Source: Nitrospina sp. (GTDB lineage Bacteria; Nitrospinota; Nitrospinia; Nitrospinales; VA-1). Taken from it: DNA of 64,000 nucleotides. The notes beneath the pieces were generated by a model. That model was not told where the DNA came from. It did no database searches and saw only the letters and a list, made by a program, of their open reading frames with translations. Positions 1-8,757 of this stretch are shown here, in pieces (position 1 is the first letter of the stretch; every line of letters starts with the position of its first letter). The position numbers and the translations under genes were made by a program. The DNA lies in contig JABHTG010000057.1 of the NCBI GenBank assembly GCA_018697205.1, positions 124,001 through 188,000 of the forward strand. Direction: 5' to 3'.

Positions 1-2
1 GT

Positions 3-395
3 CCTTTAGAGGCTTTCCTGAAAAACGTTTCACAAGAAAACTCAAATATACTGTTTCATGGACAAATTCAAAACCATGAATTACCAGTTTATTATAATAG
101 CGCCGATGTATTCTGTATTCCCTCTCAATATAAAGAAGGACTGGGGCGAGTAGTGATGGAATCTGTATCCTGTGGTGTTCCTGTAGTTGGATCGAATCTT
201 GGAGGAATCTCAGAAGCTGTAAATAATACAGTATCTGTTCTCATGGAGCCTACATACGATAATTTAAAACGAACCCTACTAATGCTATACAAAGACAACG
301 GTCACCTGCAGTCATTAAAATCAAATTGTAGAGAATACGCTGTTATGAATTATTCTAAAAAAAGTCTAGACTTAATTACCAAACATTATGCTTAA
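3..395 (+). CDS. Glycosyltransferase family 4, C-terminal fragment (cut by window edge)
   Basis: Frame 3 is open from the first base to the stop, so this is the 3' end of a gene whose start lies outside the window; the ORF-track ATG at 153 is internal. The visible part is the C-terminal Rossmann domain of a GT-B glycosyltransferase: a YYNSADVFCIPS strand-helix followed by KEGLGRVVMES, the E-x7-E motif that binds the donor nucleotide-sugar in GT4 enzymes, then CGVPVVGSNLGG. It probably adds a sugar to a lipid-linked glycan on the cytoplasmic face of the inner membrane. The stop overlaps the ATG of the next gene by 8 bases, so the two are translationally coupled. The donor sugar cannot be read from the sequence. 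Confidence 0.85.
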   Translation, partial: PLEAFLKNVSQENSNILFHGQIQNHELPVYYNSADVFCIPSQYKEGLGRVVMESVSCGVPVVGSNLGGISEAVNNTVSVLMEPTYDNLKRTLLMLYKDNGHLQSLKSNCREYAVMNYSKKSLDLITKHYA

Positions 396-1506
396 TCGTT
401 TTTATTTTCTAATTATAATTTCCTTGCTGTGGGTTCAATCTTACGGTTGGACTTCCTTGGCCAGAGCACAGGATTCTCCATCAATGATGGAAACATTAGC
501 CCTTCTTTCAAGCCTGAGCGAATTTTCCATAGATTCAGGTGTTTATTTTGATAAACACAACCCAAAAAAAAATAAAATTTTATTGAGCATATTATCAAAG
601 TATGGCCTAACCGAAGCAATTTTTTGGAACCAGCCAGACCAAATTCGTATTAATTTACTTTCGACAAAAAATTCTATCTCTATTCCCAATATAGAAGTTA
701 GAAAAATTCATGCTGCTAAATATCGTATTAGAATACTTAACGCGAAAGGAGACTTTCCTCTAAACTTCAACGAATCCTTTCATCAAGGCTGGCGCTTATA
801 TTTAGTACCTTGGTCTTTAGATAGTGAATTACTTGACTCCTCTGAAACCCAAGAAACACTTTCTTCCTATGAAATTCTCAAAGGAAACGAAGAAACCCAA
901 GCTACCCTAAAAGATGTAAAAAGGTTTATACAAAAGGGATGGATAACAGATGTTGACAGCGACCTACCTTCTTTTACAAATCCTTATAATTTGATTAAAA
1001 AAATAGGGCAGCGCTCATCATATTCAAAAAAGTTAAAGACTGATTTCATTTCTAAAAATATTTTCAATACCATACAAAACGAAAATCTACCCACAGGATC
1101 ATTTTGGGAAACCTGGTTTTCAGGTAGCATTTTCATAAAATGCAAAGATAAACCTTCACAACAAACAATCTGCGAAGAAACGAACGCAAAAAATTGGCAA
1201 GTAACAAGTGGGCTTTCTAACACATTCGAATGGCCGGAGCAACTTCACTGGCGGATTAACGCACAAACTAATAGCTGGTGGATTAACACGGATTTCCTTC
1301 GTCATGCATCTTTATCAGTAGACAAAAAAAGCTTATTTTATCAGATCAATAAGGACAAAAGCTTTGATTTTGAGTTGGTAATGGAATTTTGGCCTCAACG
1401 CTTATTTTATATAGGAGGAATTATTAGTGCTATAGTTTTAGTGAGCAGCCTCGCGCTATTACTCCTTCGTCGCAATCGAAAGCAATCTAAACTTGTAATC
1501 CAATGA
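388..1506 (+). CDS. Exported protein matching the C-terminal beta domain of YfhO/AftD-type membrane proteins
   Basis: 372 residues: a signal peptide (hydrophobic residues 6-20, probable cleavage after ARA), an extracytoplasmic domain, one transmembrane helix near 340-361 and a short basic tail. NESFHQGWRLYL, HWRINAQTNSWWI and FWPQRLFYIGGIIS resemble the closing beta-sandwich and last helix of large GT-C-like proteins of the YfhO/DUF3367 type, where they are normally fused behind a multi-membrane N-terminal half. Here that half is absent; the 596-residue protein at 14664-16454 ends about where this one begins, so the two may be a split version of one protein. Start at 388 overlaps the upstream glycosyltransferase by 8 bases. 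The family assignment is by eye and no catalytic role is claimed. Confidence 0.6.
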   Translation: MLNRFYFLIIISLLWVQSYGWTSLARAQDSPSMMETLALLSSLSEFSIDSGVYFDKHNPKKNKILLSILSKYGLTEAIFWNQPDQIRINLLSTKNSISIPNIEVRKIHAAKYRIRILNAKGDFPLNFNESFHQGWRLYLVPWSLDSELLDSSETQETLSSYEILKGNEETQATLKDVKRFIQKGWITDVDSDLPSFTNPYNLIKKIGQRSSYSKKLKTDFISKNIFNTIQNENLPTGSFWETWFSGSIFIKCKDKPSQQTICEETNAKNWQVTSGLSNTFEWPEQLHWRINAQTNSWWINTDFLRHASLSVDKKSLFYQINKDKSFDFELVMEFWPQRLFYIGGIISAIVLVSSLALLLLRRNRKQSKLVIQ

Positions 1507-1570
1507 TTTTTTCATCTATCTTTAAGGATGGATTAGAAAAATTTAGATTTAACTTCGAACTAACCACACG

Positions 1571-2749
1571 ATGAAAAAATTGTTTGTCATTGCCAATTGG
1601 ATGCAGGGAACTGGTTTGAGTGGGGGTGATCGTATTTTTATTGAGCTTGTGAAAAGGTGGCAACTAAAACTTAATATCACTCTGTTTTTGTCTAAAGAAG
1701 GCTCTATGATTTGTCAACATCAGGAGTTAGAAAATATCAATCAAAAAATTTGGGCCTCTGATCTTATGACTCGGTGGGGTTATTTTGCAGATATCCTTTA
1801 TCGAACCACTAACAGTATAACCAAGGCTTTTTCAGTCAAAACCTTGCCTGAAGATATAGTGTTTTCCTCATCCGACTTCTGGCCAGACTCATTTCCAGCA
1901 CTTATTCTTAAATGGAGAAATCCAAAAATCGTCTGGATTGCAGGATTTTACCTTTTCGCGCCAAAACCATGGAAAAAAAATTCTCCTTATCGAGGAAAAA
2001 ACTTTGTAACTGGACTATTTTATTGGTTAGGACAACAACCTAACTATCATCTTACAAGGAAATTTGCCGATATTGTATTTGTAACCAGTGAACCCGATGT
2101 AGATAAATTCACAACTCATATCAGATCGAAAGATAGAGTTATTGTAGTTCGCGGAGGAGTCGATACAATTTCAGCTAAAAAGTACCTAAACTCTCATGAT
2201 GTCATTCCTCCAGAAAAAAAAACATATGATGCTTGTTTTGTAGGCCGTTTTCATTATCAAAAAGGGGTTTTAGAACTTATTAAAATTTGGAAAACCGTTT
2301 GTCAAAAAATACCCCAAGCTCATTTAGTAATGATTGGAAGTGGCCCACTGGATGAAGAAGTGAAAAATTTAATCAAAAAGCTTGATCTTTTAAAAAATAT
2401 TAATATAAAAGGATTTTTGGACGGACCAGAAAAATTTGAAATATTCAAACAAAGTCGTGTAGTGGTTCACCCAGCAATTTTTGATAGTGGTGGAATGGCC
2501 GCAGCAGAGGCTATGGCTTGGGGTTTGCCAGGGGTTTCATTTGACCTTAAGGCGCTTAAAACTTATTACCCGAAAGGAATGCTTAAAACCAGTTGTTTTG
2601 ATACAGACGAATTTGCTAAAAATATCCTTAGACTTCTTTTAAGCCCTTCTCAATATAGAGATCTAAGCCTAGAAGCATTGCAATTAACTCATGAAGAATG
2701 GGAATGGGACCATCGTGCCAAGGAAATATATGCTCAAATCACTGCCTAA
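1571..2749 (+). CDS. Glycosyltransferase family 4
   Basis: 392 residues with a GT-B fold pattern. The N-terminal domain opens with LFVIANWMQGTGLSGGDRIFIEL, the acceptor-side glycine-rich loop. The C-terminal domain has CFVGRFHYQKGVLELI, the usual strand after the domain linker, and FDSGGMAAAEAMAWGLPGV, the donor-binding E-x7-E region. The first Glu of that motif is Asp here, a mild variation also found in active enzymes. There is no signal peptide or membrane helix, so it acts in the cytoplasm, presumably on the undecaprenyl-linked glycan. It lies 65 bases after the preceding gene and is followed by a 210-base gap, so it probably ends the first transcription unit. Specificity unknown. Confidence 0.85.
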   Translation: MKKLFVIANWMQGTGLSGGDRIFIELVKRWQLKLNITLFLSKEGSMICQHQELENINQKIWASDLMTRWGYFADILYRTTNSITKAFSVKTLPEDIVFSSSDFWPDSFPALILKWRNPKIVWIAGFYLFAPKPWKKNSPYRGKNFVTGLFYWLGQQPNYHLTRKFADIVFVTSEPDVDKFTTHIRSKDRVIVVRGGVDTISAKKYLNSHDVIPPEKKTYDACFVGRFHYQKGVLELIKIWKTVCQKIPQAHLVMIGSGPLDEEVKNLIKKLDLLKNINIKGFLDGPEKFEIFKQSRVVVHPAIFDSGGMAAAEAMAWGLPGVSFDLKALKTYYPKGMLKTSCFDTDEFAKNILRLLLSPSQYRDLSLEALQLTHEEWEWDHRAKEIYAQITA

Positions 2750-2810
2750 ACCTTTTTGTTTTGATAGAGCGGACCACAATTAAATAATAGTTTTCAGCTA
2801 CAACTCCTTG

Positions 2811-2851
2811 CAAGTTAACTTGTTTGGAATAATATACTATCAATATAGTAT
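2811..2851. other. Palindromic intergenic element
   Basis: The gap between 2749 and 2960 contains the perfect 12-base palindrome CAAGTTAACTTG (2811-2822), followed 11 bases later by an inverted repeat ATACTAT/ATAGTAT around a 4-base loop (2834-2851) and then TTTT. The second could be a weak terminator for the upstream unit; the first looks like an operator half-site pair. Both are AT-rich and may be chance. Confidence 0.25.
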
Positions 2852-2959
2852 TTTCGCTTTATTATGTTTAGGCTAGATTCAATTTTAGTTAGCAAAGCTA
2901 TTTTAAAGATTATTATTTTTTTTAAGTTAAAGTAAATAAAAAATATAGCTGACATTCAA

Positions 2960-4510
2960 ATGGTTAAAGTTAACTCTAAAATTCAAAAAAATAATAAAAC
3001 AGTAGTGTTGGTTTCTCCTCCATCACGAATGATGAATCATTATCGTCCTCCACTAGCGTTAATGTATATTTCAGGATATTTGAAGCAACAAGGAATACAA
3101 ACTCAAATCGTTGACTCAATAATGGAGAGTCAAACAGTCCGAGGAGAATCATTCTTTTCAAATAAAAAAGGTTTTTTTAAAATTATCGAAGATCAAACTA
3201 TTCAACAAATATCAAAAATAGATACAGATATCATTGGTATAACTTGCTACACCCCAGAAGTAGACGAAGTTGAGCAACTTGCCCACAGAATCAAATCAAT
3301 CAAACCGAATGCCAAAATTGTAGCCGGGGGCATCCATCCGACATTATACCCAGATGATTTATTGGGCCCAAATTCTGACATTGACTTTGTAATATTTGGA
3401 GAAGGCGAAATTTCATTACACGAATTAGTAGTCGCAATTCGTTTAGGAAAAGACATACATAAGCTTAAAGGTGTCGGGTTCTATGATCGTTCTACTAGCA
3501 AAAAAGTAATCACTGAAAGGCAACTACTTGATTATGAGTTAGATTCTATTTCTTGCCCAGATTATGAAGGCATTGATATGAGCTACTACACTAATGCCTC
3601 CCCCTACGCTATTCGAGGGGTCTTCACGCGAAGTATGTACCTATCAGCCTCTCGTGGATGTCCTTCATCTTGTACTTTCTGTGTAGCCCCTGAACTCAGG
3701 GACTTTAATTTTGCCAGTGGAATTAAAAAGAATGCTGGGGTTCGCTTAAGAACACCCAAACACCTATTTGAGGAAGTCGCATTTTTAAAAGAAAAATATA
3801 AAATCGACTCGTTTTATTTTATTGATGATCTATTCACCTTGGATGAAGAGATGGTATCTGGCTTTTGTGAACTAATGATTAAAAATAAAATGAACTTAGT
3901 TTGGGGTTGCTCTTCAAAGGTCAATACGGTTGACTATAATTCTCTTAAACACATGAAGGCTGCTGGCTGCATCCAACTTGATTTTGGAGTCGAAAAAGCA
4001 TCGGACGAACAAATGCATCTTTTAAAAAAAGGTACAAAAGTCCGTGAAGTAAAGGAAACTTTTAAAAACTGTCATGAATTGGGTATTCGTGCCTTTGCTA
4101 ATATGTTAATCAATACGCCTGGTGAAACGGAGCAAGATCTTAAAGATGCTGTAGGTTTGCTCGAAGAAATCAAACCTAATATTGTATCAATTAATATTTT
4201 TACTCCATACCCTGGGACAGAGATTTTTTCTGATACTCAGGGACTCACTCGAGAAGAATATCCCTTGTTGATGGAAAACCCAGCAAAGTTAGCTGCAGAG
4301 CGACCTGACAAGTTTCGCTTCGCCAAACATAATATAGATTTAGGAGCTTTTGCTTCACAAGAAATGAAAAGGCACAATAAAGTCTATCCAAATATATCTA
4401 TATTTTTTAATCCAAAATATATACGTAGCCTTTGGCATTCACAAAGAAAACTAAATTACACCAAACAAACAAATATTTTAGTACAAGAGTTTATAAATCA
4501 AAAATTCTAA
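2960..4510 (+). CDS. B12-binding domain radical SAM protein
   Basis: 516 residues. Residues about 10-165 form a cobalamin-binding Rossmann domain, with the family pattern GGIHPTLYPDDLL followed by DFVIFGEGE. The radical SAM domain follows, with the [4Fe-4S] cluster motif C234-x3-C238-x2-C241 in SRGCPSSCTFC, then FYFIDDLFTLD and the DFGVEKASDEQM strand of the partial TIM barrel. Related class B radical SAM enzymes methylate unactivated carbon or phosphorus, or rearrange carbon skeletons, using methylcobalamin and SAM. No canonical DxHxxG cobalamin-ligand motif is visible, as is common in this class. It starts a run with a methyltransferase (19-base gap) and two more B12-radical SAM genes, suggesting stepwise modification of one glycan or lipid. 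Substrate unknown. Confidence 0.9.
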   Translation: MVKVNSKIQKNNKTVVLVSPPSRMMNHYRPPLALMYISGYLKQQGIQTQIVDSIMESQTVRGESFFSNKKGFFKIIEDQTIQQISKIDTDIIGITCYTPEVDEVEQLAHRIKSIKPNAKIVAGGIHPTLYPDDLLGPNSDIDFVIFGEGEISLHELVVAIRLGKDIHKLKGVGFYDRSTSKKVITERQLLDYELDSISCPDYEGIDMSYYTNASPYAIRGVFTRSMYLSASRGCPSSCTFCVAPELRDFNFASGIKKNAGVRLRTPKHLFEEVAFLKEKYKIDSFYFIDDLFTLDEEMVSGFCELMIKNKMNLVWGCSSKVNTVDYNSLKHMKAAGCIQLDFGVEKASDEQMHLLKKGTKVREVKETFKNCHELGIRAFANMLINTPGETEQDLKDAVGLLEEIKPNIVSINIFTPYPGTEIFSDTQGLTREEYPLLMENPAKLAAERPDKFRFAKHNIDLGAFASQEMKRHNKVYPNISIFFNPKYIRSLWHSQRKLNYTKQTNILVQEFINQKF

Positions 4511-4528
4511 CTCGCTGAATCGAGAAAC

Positions 4529-5452
4529 ATGCCTACAAATTGTCGGCTTTGTTCGAGCTCAAATACCAAACTGCTGTTCATTTCAAAAAACATGCATGGT
4601 CAGCATCTTTTGAGTAATGAAGAATTTAATGTTCTCGAATGTAAAAACTGCAAGGTTACATTCACTGATGTTGATGCGAATAGCGATTTCTACAATCACT
4701 ATTACCCAGAAAACTATTATGATAAGTTTCAAGGGAATAAACTAATAGAAGGTCTTCTTGGTTTATTGGAAAAACTTAGTTTTAAAAGAAAACTAGGCCT
4801 TATTTTAAGGCATAAACCAGAGGGTAACCGAGTCTTGGAGATTGGCTGTGCTCAAGGTAAATTTTTAAACGACTTGCCTTCCACCTTTAAAAAATTTGGT
4901 GTCGAAATTAATGCTAATGGTCGTCGGTATATTCAAGAACATTATCCAGAAATAACGGTTTATCAAGATGGTATCGAGAGTGAAAACTTTAGTGGTTGCT
5001 CTGCAAAATACGACATTATTCTAATGTGGCATGTGCTGGAGCACATAAAGGACCCATCTGCATTTCTCCAACAGCTTTCTTCACTTTTAAATAAAAATGG
5101 GGTCTTTATTTTCGAGGTCCCTAATAGAAATAGCCTTGGTTTTAGATTAACTCGTGAGAAATGGTTTCATCTTGATACCCCTAGGCATCTTTTTCATTAC
5201 AACCAAATTAGTATAAAACAACTGTTAAACCACCAAGGACTTAAAATTATTGGATATTCTGGCAATGCCGTCGACTACTGGCATGACTTCGCGACAAGTA
5301 TTCGCAAATGTTTCAGCACAAAAATCCCGATAATAAATAAGGTATTATATTTTATACTTTTCCCAATTGGGTTTACAATTCGGAGTTTGGTCTCATTAAT
5401 CTCAGCTCAAACAGCTGAGATTAATACCTATGTGGTTAAACATTCGTCATAA
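4529..5452 (+). CDS. Class I SAM methyltransferase with N-terminal zinc ribbon
   Basis: 307 residues. The N-terminus carries two Cys pairs, CRLC and CKNC, spaced like the small zinc-binding domain that precedes many sugar C-methyltransferases and other surface-glycan methyltransferases. A Rossmann methyltransferase domain follows with motif I VLEIGCAQGKF, an acidic strand end, and MWHVLEHIKDPSAFL, the usual motif between the SAM site and the active site. It has no signal peptide. It sits between two B12-binding radical SAM genes with short gaps (18 and 35 bases), so it is probably co-transcribed and may act on the same substrate. Whether it methylates carbon, oxygen or nitrogen cannot be told. 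Confidence 0.85.
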   Translation: MPTNCRLCSSSNTKLLFISKNMHGQHLLSNEEFNVLECKNCKVTFTDVDANSDFYNHYYPENYYDKFQGNKLIEGLLGLLEKLSFKRKLGLILRHKPEGNRVLEIGCAQGKFLNDLPSTFKKFGVEINANGRRYIQEHYPEITVYQDGIESENFSGCSAKYDIILMWHVLEHIKDPSAFLQQLSSLLNKNGVFIFEVPNRNSLGFRLTREKWFHLDTPRHLFHYNQISIKQLLNHQGLKIIGYSGNAVDYWHDFATSIRKCFSTKIPIINKVLYFILFPIGFTIRSLVSLISAQTAEINTYVVKHSS

Positions 5453-5487
5453 AACAGTTATAGAATTTCTAATTAAAAGTTACGACT

Positions 5488-7005
5488 ATGATAAAAGAAA
5501 CTATTCTTCTCTATAATCCAAGTCCTGAACCTAAACGAAAGACGACTGACGTCCCATTATCACTACTTTGCGCGTCAAAAGTTCTTGATAAAGAAGGATA
5601 CAAAATAAAAATTGTGGCTGACAATTTATACGACAACCACATGGATATTATCAGTAAAACTGCTAAAAATAGCCGAGTTTTAGGGATTTCGTCCTTGACA
5701 GGTCATCAAATATTGGGAGGACTCGAAGCTTGCCGTGTTGCCAAACAAGCAAATAAAGATATAAAAATTATTTGGGGAGGATACCACCCATCTATTTTCC
5801 CAGCCCAGACATTAGAAAACCCCTATGTAGATATTGTTGTAAAAGGAAAAGGTGAAAAGGCATTCTACGAAGTTATTAAAAAGCTTGACGAAGGTGAGAG
5901 TTTTAATGATATGCCTGGAATCCATTGGAAGGAAGATGGCCAAATATTTTCCAATCCAGACAGACCCTTAGAGAAAATGGAGGGCTCACCTCAAATACCC
6001 TATCATTTAGTTGATGTTGAAAAATGCCTTTATCCAAGCGAGTATGGACAAAGAACAATCAGCTATGTTTCAAGCTATGGATGCCCTTATAAGTGCGGTT
6101 TTTGCTGCGAAGTTTCCGTTTATGACCAAAGATGGGTAGGCTTAGATGCAAAATCTGTTGTAGATGATTTTGAACGACTTGAAAAAGAATACAAAGTAGA
6201 CGCCATAGGCTTTTACGATAGTCTGTTTTTCACTAATATGAAACGCTCTAAAGCAATTTTTCGAGAAATGTTGGATAGAGGAGTTAAGGTTAGGTTAGGA
6301 AACCTAGATGGCAGGTCTAAACAATTAGCCGATGCAGACGATGAGTTGTGGGAGCTCATGCGAGAAACACGGACTTACAGCATATTCTGCGGAGCGGAAT
6401 CTGGCGATGATGAAACACTTGAGGCCATGACCAAGGAAATAGTGGTCGAAGATAATTATCGGTTCGCCGATAAGTGTCATAAATATGGAATAAAAGTTGT
6501 CTTCGGCTCGTTGGTAGGCTTGCCTCTCCCAAATCATTCTATCAAGGAACTAACTAAAAAAACTGGTGACCAGATTGAATCAAATATACAAATGTTTGAT
6601 ACAATCTTGTCCAAAGATACTCGCCATAGAGCTCAGATTTTTATTTACTGCCCCTACCCAGGAACTTCAATGTATGAAGATTCCATTCGCCTTGGCTTTA
6701 ACGAGCCTAAAAATTTAGTAGAATGGGGTAAAATTACCTACTTTGAAAGACCCGTTCCTTGGGTTAATAAAAATCAAGGTCGTATGGTTCCCATGATTTC
6801 GAATTACATATTTATGTTTTTGGATGCAGATACGATCGTTTGGGCGAAGGAAAAAATAAAAAATAAAATTTTTCGGGCCATTTTTATTTGTGTTTTCCAA
6901 TCTGCATCTTTTATCGCTAGATTACGATGGAAATACAAGTTTTTTCAAATCCCAATTGACTATAAATTGTTTACTCTTGCTAAAAGTGTTAATCGATGGA
7001 TTTAA
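5488..7005 (+). CDS. B12-binding domain radical SAM protein
   Basis: 505 residues. The N-terminal cobalamin-binding domain shows WGGYHPSIFPAQ and VVKGKGE. The radical SAM cluster motif is C199-x3-C203-x2-C206 in SYGCPYKCGFCC, with an extra adjacent Cys. GAESGDDETLEAMTKEI is the strand-helix typical of the middle of the barrel. The C-terminal 80 residues are basic and hydrophobic (KEKIKNKIFRAIFICVFQ), which could bring the enzyme to the membrane surface. It is one of five paralogous B12-radical SAM proteins in the locus but diverged from its neighbours outside the motifs, so the five likely catalyse different steps. Substrate unknown. Confidence 0.88.
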   Translation: MIKETILLYNPSPEPKRKTTDVPLSLLCASKVLDKEGYKIKIVADNLYDNHMDIISKTAKNSRVLGISSLTGHQILGGLEACRVAKQANKDIKIIWGGYHPSIFPAQTLENPYVDIVVKGKGEKAFYEVIKKLDEGESFNDMPGIHWKEDGQIFSNPDRPLEKMEGSPQIPYHLVDVEKCLYPSEYGQRTISYVSSYGCPYKCGFCCEVSVYDQRWVGLDAKSVVDDFERLEKEYKVDAIGFYDSLFFTNMKRSKAIFREMLDRGVKVRLGNLDGRSKQLADADDELWELMRETRTYSIFCGAESGDDETLEAMTKEIVVEDNYRFADKCHKYGIKVVFGSLVGLPLPNHSIKELTKKTGDQIESNIQMFDTILSKDTRHRAQIFIYCPYPGTSMYEDSIRLGFNEPKNLVEWGKITYFERPVPWVNKNQGRMVPMISNYIFMFLDADTIVWAKEKIKNKIFRAIFICVFQSASFIARLRWKYKFFQIPIDYKLFTLAKSVNRWI

Positions 7006-7080
7006 TATTTAACTTTACTATCTAAGTCGGTTTATCTTACATGAATGAAAAAAAACTATTACATTTAAAAGGAGTTTAAA

Positions 7081-8724
7081 ATGAAGGTCCTGTTGGTCTT
7101 TCCTTCTACCACAGTTTACGGTGACGACCCATCTGTACCTCCCGTCGTTCAACCTCTTGGGTTAGCATATCTTGCGGCGTATTTAGAAAAGGAAGGGCAT
7201 ACCGTCAAAGTTATTGATGGCCGAGGAGGTAGAGAAGACAAGACTCAAACTCCAACTTATACTAGATTTGGAATACCCGATGAAGAGATTTTCAAGCAAG
7301 TTAAAGATTTCAATCCTGCTGTTTTGGGTATAAGCAATATGTTTACAGCTTATTCTGGAGATCCTCACAGGATAGCTAAGGGTATAAAAAAAAGACATCC
7401 TAGACTTCCAATAATTTTTGGAGGATCACATCCCTCAGAATTTCCAGAGTTGGTCATGAAAGACGAAAATGTTGATATGGTTGTTAAAGGTGAAGGTGAA
7501 ATTACATTTACCGAGGTTTTAAAAAAAATACAAGACAAAGAATCTTTTTCTAATGTCCTTGGGCTGACTTACAGAGAGCGGGGAAATATTATCCAAAACT
7601 CACCTCGAGAACGAATGGCTGATATCGATTCTCTCCCTCTGCCCGCTCGCCACCTACTTCCAATGGAACATTACATTAACGAAAGTATGCGACATGATTT
7701 TATTATGCGTAAGCCCGCTGGTGCCATGGTAACTAGCCGTGGATGCCCTCAAAAATGTGTTTTCTGCACTGTTCGCGCGGTATGGGGTAGAGATTGGACA
7801 GGGCGACATCCCTCTAAAGTAGTGGATGAAATTGAATTCTTACAAGAAAAATATAACCTGCGTGAAGTTAGTTTTTTAGATGATGACCTAGGGCGAGACA
7901 TTCCAAGGCTTGGTGCTATATGTGATGAAATCATTCGCCGTAAAGTGGATATCAGGTGGACTACCCCAAATGGAGTAGCTCACTGGCTACTTAATGAAAG
8001 TCTACTTGATAAAATGAAAGCTTCTGGATGTTATCGACTTACCTTTGGAATAGAATCAGGCAACAAGGAAACCCGAAAATTTATTAAGAAAAAAGTTCCT
8101 CTTGAACAAGCTACAAGAATGATTTCACATGCAAACAAAATTGGGTTATGGACTATTTGTACTTTTATTCTTGGATTTCCTTATGAAAAAAAGGAACATA
8201 TGAGGGACTCAATTCGTTACGCAGTTGAAAGTGGAACCGATATGGCTGTATTTTATTTATTGTTACCTCATCCTACATCAGATGTATATTCGGTTTTCAA
8301 AGAAGAAGGTCTTCTGGACTTGGATCCAATTATGGATCCTACTACATACAAAGAGGCTGCAGATTTTGCCGAGATCGGGGAGGTACTTTCACAAAGAGGT
8401 GCTCAAACCAAGTATTGTTCGCCAGAAGAACTACAGGAAATGCTAAATGAAGCATACAAAACTTTTTTTAAAGCTCGATTAAAGAAATGGGCTATAAATC
8501 CTCTCCATTTCTTAAAAAAAGTTAATTCTTACGAAGATCTAAAATACACTCTAAAGGTTGGTAACGCTCTTGCAGCCCCAATCAGAAAATTTGTTACCGC
8601 TAAACAGGCACACATAAATATGCTGTGGGACAAATTTAATGAAAAAGATGCATTCTCCAAAGCCCGTATTTATAAGTCCCCCGAAGAAATAGCAGAAAAT
8701 AAGTCTGCAGCACCTCTTATATAA
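7081..8724 (+). CDS. B12-binding domain radical SAM protein
   Basis: 547 residues, preceded by a strong ribosome binding site (AAAAGGAG seven bases before the ATG). It opens with VLLVFPSTTVYGDDPSVPP and PLGLAYLAAYLEKEGH, the standard start of the B12-binding domain; FGGSHPSEFPELV and VVKGEGE follow. The cluster motif is C222-x3-C226-x2-C229 in SRGCPQKCVFC, then FLDDDLGRD and TFGIESGNKETRKF. The tail of about 120 residues is extended and charged, beyond the usual length. It ends 33 bases from the convergent membrane-protein gene, so it closes this transcription unit. It could be a methyltransferase or a ring-forming enzyme; only the family is certain. Confidence 0.9.
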   Translation: MKVLLVFPSTTVYGDDPSVPPVVQPLGLAYLAAYLEKEGHTVKVIDGRGGREDKTQTPTYTRFGIPDEEIFKQVKDFNPAVLGISNMFTAYSGDPHRIAKGIKKRHPRLPIIFGGSHPSEFPELVMKDENVDMVVKGEGEITFTEVLKKIQDKESFSNVLGLTYRERGNIIQNSPRERMADIDSLPLPARHLLPMEHYINESMRHDFIMRKPAGAMVTSRGCPQKCVFCTVRAVWGRDWTGRHPSKVVDEIEFLQEKYNLREVSFLDDDLGRDIPRLGAICDEIIRRKVDIRWTTPNGVAHWLLNESLLDKMKASGCYRLTFGIESGNKETRKFIKKKVPLEQATRMISHANKIGLWTICTFILGFPYEKKEHMRDSIRYAVESGTDMAVFYLLLPHPTSDVYSVFKEEGLLDLDPIMDPTTYKEAADFAEIGEVLSQRGAQTKYCSPEELQEMLNEAYKTFFKARLKKWAINPLHFLKKVNSYEDLKYTLKVGNALAAPIRKFVTAKQAHINMLWDKFNEKDAFSKARIYKSPEEIAENKSAAPLI

Positions 8725-8757
8725 AGCTAACTTACTTTCTCATTAAAATTGAGATGG